Part shown: positions 9,561 to 19,545 of the stretch, piece after piece
How positions within the stretch are numbered: the stretch's first letter is position 1
How the letters are laid out: every line of letters starts with the position of its first letter
NCBI GenBank assembly: GCA_036897625.1
Contig: JAYMTA010000859.1
Span: 1 to 23,595, forward strand
From: Pelargonium cotyledonis
Lineage: Eukaryota > Streptophyta > Magnoliopsida > Geraniales > Geraniaceae
DNA: 23,595 bases
Direction of reading: 5' to 3'
Notes under the pieces: generated by a model
Database searches by the model: none
What the model saw: the letters and a program-made list of their open reading frames with translations, nothing else
What the model was told of the DNA's origin: nothing
Position numbers and translations under genes: made by a program

Positions 9561-12440
9561 AATATTTAGGCTTGCATGGATTGAGTCCAAAAATAGGGTT
9601 TATCTTTTAGGTTTAGCAAGGTATATTCTTTTCGGGCTTAGACCTCGCAACTCGGGTTTTGAAACATATTTGAATAGCATTAGGGTTCAAAAAGTGTATT
9701 TCGTACATAATCTACAAAAATTAATCAAATTTATTTTAAGCAATCAGACACACCAAATCTCAGTTGTAAAATTAGCTAAGCCAAAACCCAACCCAACAAA
9801 GAAATCTTCAATGCAAATTCAATCTTGAGCTTAGTTTTGAGTCTGATATTGGGCTTAGCTAGAATCCAACAAAATGGGTTTGCTCGATCAGCACGGGAAA
9901 TACTTTTAAGTCATAACAAACAGAAACTAATCAAGTTTTGTATCGGAATGGACAATCAGATTGATAAATCCCACTCTACCGAATGGATTTAATAACTCAA
10001 CACGAATATAATATAATTATGAAAATAAATCAATTTTTCCAATCAAAATTCGAAACTAAAATAATACATCATCGTGCTCGAGTGGAGCAACATGTCATTT
10101 CACAATATGTCACCCAACAATAAATGTTAATTGTTGTGGGCATAAATGGGTAGATCTTGAGAGCTGACCATATTGAAATGGTGGACTTTTATTTTCATGC
10201 TTTTTGACCAAAGTCAAGCATATATAGTTGTCAATTGTTTGTCACATTTAAGGATTTAAAATAATTTTTCAAAACATTTTATGATTATAATTTTTGAAAT
10301 CAAATGAACTTAATATATTTTTTTGATAGTACATTTTGTTAATAAATATGAGTCGTCCAATAATGAGTAACGGCTACAAGTAATTAATTGAGAGTTGATT
10401 ATTATAGTTGGAGAAGTAAATTGTTGGGTTGTTAATTAGCTACTACTATCTACCACCGACCCTCAATCAAGCCACTAATTTTAATATTAATAGCCACACA
10501 ACATTTGTCTCAAAGTTTAGAACTTGTAATTTGGATATGAATTTGTCTAAAAAAAACACGACATTTATAACATTAATATATTTTTGGCAAGTTTATAGTC
10601 GGATTTGATAGGACAAATTCATACATTTGGTATTTAAAATTTGAAGCCCGGTCTAAGACCCCAAACAAACACATTTCGTATTGGATTTGGTTTGACATGT
10701 TCGACCTGAAATCGAAAACATATTATCCAAATTTGATTCCAAAATTGACACCAATGTTCAAACTAAAACGACTCGGATGTGGTTGCATAAAGTATATTCC
10801 TGATAAGGAATGCACACATTTTTACAAGTAAAACCCGCAACTTATCCTCATATGCGAGCAGAAACTGGCATGAACCCACATTTCTTGCGACATAATCGTG
10901 ACTCATATCCCACAATCTTGCATGTTGGGTTTGGATCAGGTATTTTCAACCCAAACTCGAATTTTTTTTTTATTTGAATGTAATTCGAACATGTATTTTC
11001 AATTCTAGATTAGGTAGAGAGTAGGGACAGATACTCAACCGTCTCCATATGAATTTTACCTTTTGAGGTTGAAAATATTGATCACTCAATCCTAGAGTTG
11101 ATAATTCAAATTTTAAAATTAAAGTTTTTACAAATTTAAGTTAGAGACAATCGACTTGGACTTGAATTATTAATAGAATTGAGTTGCAAATGTGTCTTTG
11201 CCATCCTATTGCTATAAAGTTAGTGACGAACCTTACTTGATTGTAAAATCATACTAGCTAGTTCGGATATCTCCAAATTCGAGTTTAGATTGTTCGTCCC
11301 TCGTCTAATCTGACTGATCGCTAATTAAACAAATAATGTCACATTGGTATATATATATATATAGAAAACATTAATTAGTGTGATTATAATGATGAATTGA
11401 ATTTGACAAAAAATCAAATCAGTCCATTTCTGACATCATTGCTTAACAGCTGTGAAGCCATAACAACAAAGCTGTAATGAATTGACCAAGAACCTCATAA
11501 ACTTCAAGTTGTGCAAATAGCCAGCCCTCCAACTCATCACCAAATGCAATTCCCATTTTTGAGTTTGAATGACATAAAATAGGTTCGATTAACTTTTAAA
11601 TCTAATGAATTAACAACTTTTACACGTAAAACTCAAAAGTTGATATGAAACATACAACTTGTACATTTTTAATATCGAGTTTCCCCTTACCTCCGTCTCG
11701 TTAGATTTGTGAGAGATAGTTTATGAAAATAATATATAGTATGAGTTTGGCAATATACCTGAATTAGAGCGGACAATCAAGTCAGTGTCAGATCATTCAT
11801 TAGTGACATAACACGATAACTCTAGATCCACATCATCAAATATTGACCAACCAAACATTCGTATGGTTTTGCCCAACTCATTTAGTCTCACCGAGTGGGC
11901 TAGGTCCGATTATGTCCCGTAACTTATTTTACTTGCAAATCGAATCATGAGCCCCTCCGGGATCGATTTAATAACATTTGACTTGAGCCAAACAAAGTTG
12001 TCCAATAATCATATTTGCGTCTTTTTGGTCTACTCAACCAAAATTGATTGGCCAATTTGCTAGCTCTAGCATCAACTCGGGTCTTGTATTCTTAAAACTT
12101 GTAATCAACTCGACCCAATACCTTTTCCTAATTACGATAGAATTTGGGATTTTCAATCGGGAGACTGGAAAAACACAACTCTAACTCGGCTCAAAATTTG
12201 GAATTGATAGATATATGCCACATTACCTGGCCAAGGTCAAAATTTTCTTGGACGCCTCCACCGGACTTGTCTAAAGAGAAACAATTTTCTCACCTCCCAA
12301 ACACCACCCACCTTCCCTAATTCACTCTATTCACTTCACATGGACCCCACCATCAAACCAAACGTTAACAAAAGAGTAGTAATATCATAGAAACGGAATT
12401 GAACCTTCTCTGCTCCTTCAAAAACCTCACCATCCATTCC
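9561..12440. other. Long gene-free stretch, probably decayed repeats
   Basis: There is no open frame above 60 codons on either strand until the promoter of the next gene. The base composition resembles old transposon or repeat debris, but I could not recognise a family or find terminal repeats. A (TA)n run lies at 11348-11363. The stretch 11410-11570 is slightly richer in GC and could be a regulatory fragment, though nothing specific supports that. Confidence 0.45.
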
Positions 12441-12443
12441 TCT

Positions 12444-12450
12444 ATTTAAG
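12444..12450 (+). promoter_or_regulatory. TATA-like box of the small membrane-protein gene
   Basis: TATTTAA lies 79 bp upstream of the ATG at 12523. Transcription would begin near 12475, giving an A-rich leader of about 50 nt with repeated ACAGAGCA phrases. Confidence 0.5.
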
Positions 12451-12522
12451 CCCAAACCTTCAACTTCAAGCAAAGAATCACTAAAAAAACAGAGCAAGAA
12501 ACAGAGCATTGTTCTTGAGAAT

Positions 12523-12897
12523 ATGGTTCGCAAGATAGTTCTTTTCAGCTTGATTCTGGCTCAGATCTTGGCGCTCCAAGCACTAGCTGATAAATTTGAG
12601 TTCTCTGAGAAAAACCCATTTCCGGTTAAGCATCAAATCGCCGGAGATACGCCGGAGGTGGTTTCCAGGATCGCAGATCAGCCTGTTTCCAGCGAATCAG
12701 AAAGAGAGTCTGACTCGGAGTCAGACGACTCGGGAGAAGCACAAGCTCCGGCGACCAGGCGGCTGGGGAAGCATCACTCCGACAAGTCCGTCGCCGGAGG
12801 CGGTGTGATCATCGGTGGGCTCGTGACCGCCATTTTCGCCGCCGTTTTCTGCTACATTCGGGTCACTAGAAAGAGAGATGGTGGTGATGGTCACTGA
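12523..12897 (+). CDS. Small predicted single-pass membrane protein, unknown function
   Basis: Intronless frame of 124 codons that I cannot assign to a characterised family. Residues 1-22 form a signal peptide (cleavage expected after LALQALA). A lumenal or extracellular part of about 65 residues follows. Residues 55-71 are very rich in Ser, Glu and Asp (SESERESDSESDDS). A transmembrane helix spans about 90-112 and starts with a glycine-rich stretch (AGGGVIIGG) that could pack helices together. A short basic tail (RVTRKR) should face the cytosol, giving type I topology. A TATA-like box and a short leader at the right distance support this start and a real gene. The acidic Ser-rich segment could be phosphorylated or bind cations, but that is conjecture. 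Coding is likely; function is unknown. Confidence 0.8.
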   Translation: MVRKIVLFSLILAQILALQALADKFEFSEKNPFPVKHQIAGDTPEVVSRIADQPVSSESERESDSESDDSGEAQAPATRRLGKHHSDKSVAGGGVIIGGLVTAIFAAVFCYIRVTRKRDGGDGH

Positions 12898-14575
12898 GAC
12901 TGAACTCTGTTTTGGTTTCCTAGATTTTGTCAGAACAGAGTGTCCTCTGTTTTTTTTTTTTTCTTAATTATTTAATATATATACGTGTGTGTGATAGATT
13001 TTATGAGGAATTATTGGTTTAAATATTCCAAAATAATGTGAATATTAAGATTGAGATTCCTGGAAAAGACCAAAAAAAGAAGTAGCTTGATTTATGTTGT
13101 TCTCTTTTGAACAAAAGTTTTAATTTTTTTATTTTTATTTAATGAATTTTGGAAATGAGTTCATAAAGTTTTAACTTGCATGAACTACCTTCATTATTGT
13201 ATCGTATGAGGGTAAAATGCCAAACAATTATTTATTCGGTATACATAGATGAAAGACATTGTTAGGAAGTATAAGTTAAACTTTAAAACGTTAAATTTTA
13301 TACTGACTTTCTTTATTTTTATTTTTAAGGAGACTAAATTCATCTTCAACGTGTTAGGACAAACTATTCTTGCACTCAACGAAGAGGTTTAACTCGCAGG
13401 ATCGATCTTTATTCAGCTATTTGTCATATTGAATGAGTGTAAGGTGTTATATGATCAATTATTCGTGGAACATTGATCATGAAAGAAACCGCTAAGGAGA
13501 GTAAATCCATCTCAACGTCTTTGAACAAACTTTTGTCTTCGTTACTTTGAAGTTTTTATAACAATGAATATAGAGTTTAAACTCATTCAGTCAACCTTCA
13601 TTTACTCATTTGATATATAAACACGTGTTACTCTATCGTCACACGATTTTAACTCATTTTAAGGCAAAAATCGTGCGAAATTGAAGCTAACTGGATCGCA
13701 ACAAATACTAAATCGGTACGCGTTTTACTTTACACTCCTTTATTTCTTCCTAGAATTTTGTGTTACAGAATCCCTGTGTCCAGGCAAACATGAGCTGCTT
13801 ATGATTAAGATTGTTCATGTTGTAGTGTAATTTCAACCGTTGGACTTGAAAATAGGTCTAGAGAAAGTGTTTTCATGGAATTTATTGAAGTGTATAGTTT
13901 ATGGACCACTTGTGATTGCAAATTTCCGAAACGTGTATGCATTGATTGGCATGCAAATTAAAGCTGTTTCTTTAGTTATTTCTGGTAATGCTCCAAAATT
14001 CAGATTGAGACTAAGACCCCACAACTAGCTGTTTTTTCTTTCTTTCTTGAGCTACATGACAATGACAACAGTAACTAATCAAAAGTTAGGGTTTTTATAA
14101 GCCCTAAATTTGGATTACCAACCAAAGTTCAATTTGAAAGAGGATTACATTGCAGATGTGTTTTACGGTGGAGTTTTCGTCGACATGGAAGCTCGAGTCT
14201 GAGACCTTAGAGGGAATCCAAATAGACATTAACTATCTAGCCAAACATGTCTTGGTGAGAAGTAAGGATTATTACCGGAGTTTTAAGTAACTGATAAGCA
14301 ATCTTATGCATAGTTTTGCTTCATAGAGCCTCACATCAATTGATTTAGATTGAGTTTACAGTGTTAAAAGATCACAACAGGTGATTTGAATTGAAAAGTG
14401 TCGAAACAGTTAGTTTTAGTTGAGTTTGCACGTTAATTACTATCAAAGAAATTATTTTGAATTGATTTAACAGTCGTTGAAAACTCATTCAATCCCAAAA
14501 CGACAATCTTGATTATATTTCAAAGAAAATTAAGTAGAAGTTAGTAAAACAGGAAACTATTTGGTTGGGAGTGAG
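12898..14575. other. Intergenic, with one short duplicated segment
   Basis: The first 150 bp should be the 3' UTR of the membrane-protein gene, although no clear AATAAA is present. A segment starting AAGGAGACTAAAT at 13327 is repeated in diverged form at 13494, 167 bp later, and both copies run on through ACAAACT. A 62-codon frame at 13840-14028 has no recognisable features. No gene is supported. Confidence 0.45.
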
Positions 14576-14583
14576 TATATATT
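14576..14583 (+). promoter_or_regulatory. TATA box of the fasciclin-like gene
   Basis: TATATATT lies 77-84 bp ahead of the ATG at 14660, predicting transcription from about 14605-14610 and a leader of about 50 nt. This placement also argues against any start upstream of 14660. Confidence 0.55.
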
Positions 14584-14659
14584 ACTTTGCAAACAGTTAC
14601 AAATTACAATTTACAAACCTCTGTTCAAAAAATCAAACACCTGGTGTGCGCTCAAGAAG

Positions 14660-15694
14660 ATGGCTGGTTCTGGTTCCTGTTCTTGCTCGCACTGGTGGCA
14701 CGCGCCAATCTACTTCACCGCCTCCGCGATCTTAGCTTTCATGGCCATCTCCTCCGCTCTCCGCTCCTCTCCCGCCACCACCACCACCGGCCTCCTCCTC
14801 TGGAACGACCCAACAATCCGCCACCTCTCCCTCAACGCCTCTCGGGCTCTCCGGCAATCCGGCTTCACGATCATGGCCACTCTCCTCCAAATCTCCCCAG
14901 AATTCTTCTTCTTGTCCCCGAACACCACCATCTTCGCCATCAAAGACTCCGCCATCTCCGTCCCTCTCATCGTCCTCAAGCCGCTTCTTCAGTACCACAC
15001 CTCTCCGACCATGCTCTCCATCGAAGAACTCCGCAAGAAGCCTCCGGGTCTCTGCCTCCCGACTCTCCTCGCCGGCAAGAACATCGTGCTCACCAAAACT
15101 GGAACTGGGTCGTCTAGATCCGGCTCCGTCGAGATCAACAACGTCTCGATCTCGCACCCCAATTTGTTCCTCGGAGGACCCATCTCCGTTCACGGCGTTC
15201 TCGCTCCGTTCTCGTCATCGGACCCGAGAATGGGCTGGGAGTTTATTCGGTCGCCGGAGTGCCGGTACTCCGGCGGCGCTGAGGCAGTCCAGTGGGCTCG
15301 GATCGTCCAGCTTCTGAGCTCCAACGGGTTCGTGGCGTTTGCAATTGGGTTGCACTCTGTTCTTGATCGGATTCTTGGAGATTTTCAGAGCAACTTGAGC
15401 TCCGTAACAATCTTCACTCCGCCGGAATTTGCCTACATAGCTGCGCCTCTGCCGGTGCTCGACAAGGTCGTGAGGTTCCATATAGTCCCTCAGAGGCTCA
15501 CATTCATGGATCTTACTCAAGCTTCTTCACTGCGGACTCTGGTTCCAGGTCGGGTTTTGCAGGTCGCCGGAACCGAGAATTTCACCATCAATGGAGTGGA
15601 AGTTGCTGAACCCGACATTTTCTCTTCCAAGAAGTTCGTTGTTCATGCGATTTCTCGGGTTTTCGAGGTATCAAACCTCTTCGAAGAGATCTAG
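14660..15694 (+). CDS. Fasciclin-like protein, FLA19/20/21 type
   Basis: Intronless, 344 codons. The frame is open upstream to 14561 but has no ATG there, and the TATA box lies inside that extension, so ATG 14660 is the start. A hydrophobic segment at about 14-34 is a signal peptide or anchor. Two FAS1 domains follow. The first (about 61-195) has NTTIFAIKD (88-96) and ISVHGVLAPF (185-194). The second (about 222-338) has VTIFTPPEFA (249-258) and FVVHAISRVF (326-335). These are degenerate versions of the paired H1 and H2 motifs. N-glycosylation sites lie at N59, N88, N161, N245 and N317. FAS1 proteins act in the cell wall or apoplast in adhesion and wall assembly. There is no C-terminal hydrophobic tail, so no GPI anchor, and few Ala-Pro or Ser-Pro glycomodules. 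Both fit the divergent group that includes FLA19-21. Its third-codon GC is high compared with the other genes here. Confidence 0.88.
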   Translation: MAGSGSCSCSHWWHAPIYFTASAILAFMAISSALRSSPATTTTGLLLWNDPTIRHLSLNASRALRQSGFTIMATLLQISPEFFFLSPNTTIFAIKDSAISVPLIVLKPLLQYHTSPTMLSIEELRKKPPGLCLPTLLAGKNIVLTKTGTGSSRSGSVEINNVSISHPNLFLGGPISVHGVLAPFSSSDPRMGWEFIRSPECRYSGGAEAVQWARIVQLLSSNGFVAFAIGLHSVLDRILGDFQSNLSSVTIFTPPEFAYIAAPLPVLDKVVRFHIVPQRLTFMDLTQASSLRTLVPGRVLQVAGTENFTINGVEVAEPDIFSSKKFVVHAISRVFEVSNLFEEI

Positions 15695-16614
15695 ATTGTG
15701 CAGTTTTGGGTTTTCGGGTTTCATGGAACTTGGATCTGATAGTGTACATGCTTAGCTAAAGCTTAGGGAGCTCTGATAGTTTGGTTACAGTTCTTGAAAC
15801 ATTTTGTTTCAATTTTGAAGGGAAAAAAAATCAAGCTTCAAGCAATTGTATACATGTAATGGTTGCTTGAGTTTCAAGGCACATCATTTTTTAAATTCTT
15901 TCAAACAAGAATGGCTTTGGTTTGGCCTAGAAAATGAAATAACCACTGAGCACAAATGGGACTAGCAATTTGGTTCATAATGTGAAAACAATGACACAAA
16001 CAGAGCAACATGATCATAATATCATGCTAAATTATGGATTTCCATACATCAAAATTTTCACATTCATGCACAAACATCAACAACCTGCTGAGTCAAGGAT
16101 CATCAAGAGCGCATAATTTTCGCCCAATCCAACAAAAACACAAGTATCTCTCGGTCAAACAACTTGGAAGTTCAAGGTTTACGAGCATCGAAAACCAAAC
16201 CTAACAGAGCTGATGCATGCTAGCAAGTGAGATCTTGTTCATGCTAGACATCATATTCGCACAGGAAAAACATGTTTACATGAGATCTAATATATGTTTG
16301 TAACATATTATGCAAGACCTACAAATTCTAAAAACAGCACAATACAACACTTGATACTGAGTTGGATCCAAGCACAAGCTAGCATATGCAATTTGCAGAT
16401 ATGATAAGCTAAAGTATCATAAATGTCCTCAAGTTGGACAGAAATGGATGTACCTGCATCTTGTTGGAAAGCTTCTTGTGCATAATTTGCAGGACTTGTC
16501 ATCAATATCATTGAATTTCATAACAGTGAAGGAAGGTTGGAGTTCATCAATAAAGCTAAAAGGGAGCTCATAAAAGTAATTGAGAACACGGCCACACAAC
16601 ATGGTCAAGCACAA
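15695..16614. other. Intergenic between convergent genes
   Basis: The first 200 bp should contain the 3' UTR of the fasciclin-like gene. The short minus-strand frames at 16308-16795 have no domain features and no promoter. They overlap a decayed repeat and are better read as chance or pseudogene fragments. Confidence 0.45.
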
Positions 16615-17262
16615 AAGTTTCTTCGCTAAACAAGTCAACGCTTTCATCAACCATCAGAATACTTAAACCATCATCTAGATAATGTTCAGTAGGGGACAAG
16701 TTGTAAACTCTTGACACTACAAACCCAATTGAGTTCACTGAACCTATTGACACAGCATATGCAATTGAACACGTAGTACCAGCTATAAGAATCACAAAAG
16801 ATTGAAACTTTGCAGTATTATTTCACAAACACAAGCCATTCAATGAGTCTCATTTCAATGTCACAGCAAGCATAAGATCCTTGTGAATAACGATTAATTA
16901 ACAAAGAATCAACCCTTGCAATAACACCCATACAGCAAATGGTGTTCCTAGAAAAAGTCCAAATACCATAATCAAAACCCCGCTACTCTGCAAGTTTCTT
17001 TGCGAAACATGTCAAAGGTTCATCAATCATCACCTACATATTATTCAGTTGGCGACAAACTGTGAACTCTATGTATCTACTACAAGAATCACAACCCCGC
17101 TACTCGCAAGTTTATTTGATAAACATGTCAAAGCTTCATCAATCATCAACTACACATCATCCAGCTGGCCACAAGCTGTGAACTCTTAGTATTGGCTACA
17201 AGAATCACAAAACAACCTCGAATTCGCAGTCTCATTTCAATGTCACAACAAGCATAAGATCC
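16615..17262. repeat. Nested degenerate tandem repeat
   Basis: Three related units start with a form of AAGTTTCTTTGCGAAACA and end with AAGAATCACAA. They start at about 16615 (longer, with an insertion), 16991 and 17107; the last two are spaced 116 bp apart. A second motif, TCTCATTTCAATGTCACARC then AAGCATAAGATCC, follows the first unit (16848-16880) and the third (17230-17262). AACCCCGCTACTC precedes units two and three. On the minus strand unit one keeps an open frame (YNLSPTEHYLDDGLS...), while the matching frames of the other units carry stops. This suggests a duplicated, dead coding fragment. No family was recognised. Confidence 0.6.
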
Positions 17263-17315
17263 ATTTCAATACCAATGACACAATTTTGGAACTTCAGAAT
17301 CTATATTCATGCTAG

Positions 17316-17321
17316 TTTATT
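17316..17321 (-). terminator. Candidate poly(A) signal of the methyltransferase-like gene
   Basis: AATAAA on the minus strand (TTTATT as written) lies about 115 nt beyond the stop codon at 17436-17438, a normal plant 3' UTR distance. Confidence 0.4.
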
Positions 17322-17435
17322 AAAAAATTGTTAAGAATGTGTGTAATTCACATGAACATATAAAGATTATAAACACAAATGCACAGACTCAAAGCAGTAA
17401 TGAATTGGATTCGACAACATCAATAACCCAAAACT

Positions 17436-18131
17436 TCAACCAGAAATTTTAGTTCTCTTCATTATAATTCTGGTCACTCTCAATCCAGTCAAGCTACCAT
17501 TTTTCGCATGAACCAATTGCGATTTGCTAAACAACCTCACAACCTCATTCACATCCTCCTCCCCACATTCCTCCACCACCACCACACAGGCTCCTCCGGG
17601 CATCACCGTCCTCTCCATCTCCGCCGCGAACCGCGACGGAAACAGAGCCTCGGTGAAATGGGCACTGAACGACAAATCAAACACCCCATCAAAGAAAGGC
17701 AAGTTATGGGGATCGGCACGACTCACCAGCGGCGGAGAATCCACGAGCTCGACGCCGGTGACCTCCCGGACGCCGATCTGGTGCAGAGCCATGACCTCGT
17801 GGCCGGCTCCGGCGGAGACGCAGAGGACATGGGAGTGGTTCTGGAGGAGACCCAGATCGCGAAGCGAGCCGAAGAGCTGGGCGAGAGATGCGACCTTCTT
17901 CTGCCAGGCGGTGGTGGACCAGAGGCGGGTGTTTTTCCGGTCGACGGAGAGGTACTCGCGGGTCTTGAAGTCGCAGGAGGATTTGGGGAATTTGAGGTGA
18001 TGTTTGGGGATGGCGTTGTGGGGGACGCAGGTTTTGGGGGTCCGGAGGTAGAGGAGGAGGACGATGAAGGTGGCGATGGCGGCGAAGATGTAGGAGATTC
18101 TGTTCAGGCAGATTCGAATGTGTCTGTCCAT
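17436..18131 (-). CDS. Membrane-anchored SAM-dependent methyltransferase-like protein
   Basis: Intronless frame of 231 codons. A short basic N-terminus and a hydrophobic helix (about 11-29, ending VLLLYL) predict a type II anchor facing the secretory lumen, or a signal anchor. The rest is a compact class I methyltransferase fold of the Methyltransf_11 kind. The glycine-rich SAM loop VLCVSAGAGHE is at 102-112. The acidic residue for the SAM ribose is probably E128 in VTGVELVD. LPFFDGVFDLSFSAHFTEAL (144-163) is the usual strand-4 region, and the MPGGACVVVVEE strand is near 177-188. Plants have many such uncharacterised proteins, and the substrate cannot be told from sequence. At 231 residues it is short but the core motifs are complete. 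It converges on the fasciclin-like gene. GC content is high, which leaves long open frames on the opposite strand; these are shadows. Confidence 0.85.
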   Translation of the reverse strand: MDRHIRICLNRISYIFAAIATFIVLLLYLRTPKTCVPHNAIPKHHLKFPKSSCDFKTREYLSVDRKNTRLWSTTAWQKKVASLAQLFGSLRDLGLLQNHSHVLCVSAGAGHEVMALHQIGVREVTGVELVDSPPLVSRADPHNLPFFDGVFDLSFSAHFTEALFPSRFAAEMERTVMPGGACVVVVEECGEEDVNEVVRLFSKSQLVHAKNGSLTGLRVTRIIMKRTKISG

Positions 18132-18228
18132 TGCTTCTTCTCTGTTTTTTCAGAGAGAACGTGGAGACGAAGAGGATGGTTCTTGTTCAGCCATTGTTGG
18201 GGCAGAGCAAGGTTGTGAAAAGACCAAA

Positions 18229-18234
18229 TGGGCC
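18229..18234. promoter_or_regulatory. Site II (TGGGCC) element upstream of the methyltransferase-like gene
   Basis: TGGGCC lies about 100 bp upstream of the start codon of the minus-strand gene, and no TATA box was seen. Site II elements bind TCP factors and mark broadly expressed plant genes. A short distance from the start and a TATA-less promoter fit that type. Confidence 0.4.
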
Positions 18235-18970
18235 ATTTTAGTTTTAGCTGGTCCACTTGTATTTTGTGAGGGGGCTAAAAGGTCATTTCGTAGCAAAGTA
18301 TTACTCGTTGGCACGGATTTTGGGTCAGATTATTTTAGTTTCGGATGAAAAATGTCCAACTTGAATAGTCTTGCAAAGAATGCATGATTTAGTTTTCGTA
18401 CAAGTTTGTTTTATTGACTCGACTCAAAAATCGACTTTTCGTATTCGGATTTCGAGTGTCTCTGATGCGATCCAACGAAAATACCGTTTTCAAGAAACTT
18501 CAACTCAAAATCTAACAACGAGTGTGTAAGCGCTCTAACCACATGACCCACGAAGCTTTGACAAGTATTTCAATGTTTTGTGTGCATCAAATGTCCAAAT
18601 AACTAATTTTTAAGAGGAAAATAATATTTTTCAAAGGACTGGTGTTCTCTATAGTGCAACATAGTTACGAAAGAGTTGACAATTCAAATTTTGAATATTT
18701 CAAATTGAAGAACAATCAACATGATTTTGACTAAAAAAAGGTGTGATTTTTTATTTGATTTACGAATTATACGTATAAGATGTGCATACTTGTACGGATT
18801 TACCAAATCTTGTTTGTATATTTGACAATGTGTGACGCTAGATTAAATGGATCGAGCTGAAATGCACATGTGTTCTTATTGAGTATCTTTTCATCGTTTT
18901 TAATGTCTCTCATCATTTAGTAAGATAATTTAAGGGTCGATAAGAAGTTGTCAAATGATAACATGTATGT
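18235..18970. other. Intergenic, no gene seen
   Basis: AT-rich sequence without convincing frames, tRNA or transposon ends. A 76-codon frame reaching 18348 overlaps the methyltransferase promoter and is not supported. Confidence 0.5.
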
Positions 18971-19130
18971 TTTTTTTTTCTTCTCATTTCAAGTTTTGGA
19001 TATAACCACACATAATGTTGTGTACACACCTAAGAATTTGTCCAATTTACTTCTATCTTGTCTATTTATGGAAATGTTGTTTCAAGCTTTAAATATATCA
19101 ATATCTTTAATGTGAGAATGCAAATTAAAA

Positions 19131-19170
19131 GTTGAGATGGCCGAGTTGGTCTAAGGCGCCAGATTAAGGT

Positions 19171-19201
<31 letters not shown>

Positions 19202-19210
19202 CCTCTCAAC
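19131..19210 (+). tRNA. tRNA-Leu (anticodon AAG)
   Basis: An 80-nt class II tRNA gene without intron. The acceptor arms GTTGAGA (19131-19137) and TCTCAAC (19204-19210) pair perfectly. The D stem is GCC/GGC. The anticodon stem CCAGA/TCTGG encloses TTAAGGT, giving anticodon AAG at 19166-19168, which reads CUU and, after A34 modification, CUC. An 11-nt variable arm (TCCGAAAGGGC) is typical of leucine. The T loop is TTCAAAT. Internal promoters are visible: the A box (TGGCCGAGTTGG, 19138-19149) and the B box (GGTTCAAATCC, 19190-19200). A CAA at 19121-19123 and an AT-rich TATA-like stretch at about 19089-19105 match plant Pol III upstream signals. Oddity: the T stem GTGGG/CCCCC has a T-C mismatch (19188 with 19202). 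CCA is not encoded, as expected. Confidence 0.93.
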
Positions 19211-19219
19211 ATTTTCTTC

Positions 19220-19238
19220 TTTTTTTTTTTTTTTTTTT
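19220..19238 (+). terminator. Pol III oligo-T terminator of tRNA-Leu
   Basis: A shorter T4 run begins two bases after the tRNA (19212-19215), and a T19 run follows at 19220-19238. Pol III stops at runs of four or more T on this strand, so termination should be efficient with a short trailer. Confidence 0.8.
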
Positions 19239-19545
19239 GTAACGTTTCATTTCAAGTTGATAACGCAAAGACACGTAAAGTATTATCCTACTTTGGCTAT
19301 CACATTTTAAGTTTTGGATATAGCGATACGTAATATTGAACATTTCTTTAATTATTTTGTTTCAAGTTATAGAAATAACTACACGTTCTCTATTTTGTGT
19401 TATCTTATTTCGAATCTTCTTTTATGTTGGTCATCTCGTTTTAAATTTTGGACATAGCAATACGTAATCTTGTGCATTTCTCTTCTTTTAGTTATCTTAT
19501 TTCAAGGTGTAGAAATAACAACGTCGCATAATGTTTGTACACTAA

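Larger units (their letters stand above)
18982..19545. repeat. Degenerate minisatellite surrounding the tRNA gene
   Basis: Variants of TTTTAAGTTTTGGATATAGC followed by GATACGTAAT occur at about 18987, 19305 and 19439. Variants of TTTCAAGTTATAGAAATAAC occur at 19360 and 19500, with a partial copy near 19079. The last two higher-order units are 134-140 bp apart. Copies lie on both sides of the tRNA-Leu gene. Confidence 0.55.

Noticed and set aside
14561-14659. N-terminal extension of the fasciclin-like protein
   Set aside because: The extension starts at TTG, not ATG, and contains the TATA box, so it is not part of the transcript.
14587-15520. Several long frames in other phases over the fasciclin-like gene
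   Set aside because: High GC and a lack of stop codons create them. Their proteins are runs of His, Arg, Pro or Glu, and only the 14660 frame has domains.
16308-16795. Three overlapping minus-strand frames as a gene
   Set aside because: They overlap in different phases, lack domains, and partly coincide with a decayed repeat whose other copies have stops.
17508-18218. Plus-strand open frames of 236 and 158 codons
   Set aside because: They are antisense shadows of the GC-rich methyltransferase-like gene. Their composition is Glu/Gly/Asp-rich low complexity, with no family features.
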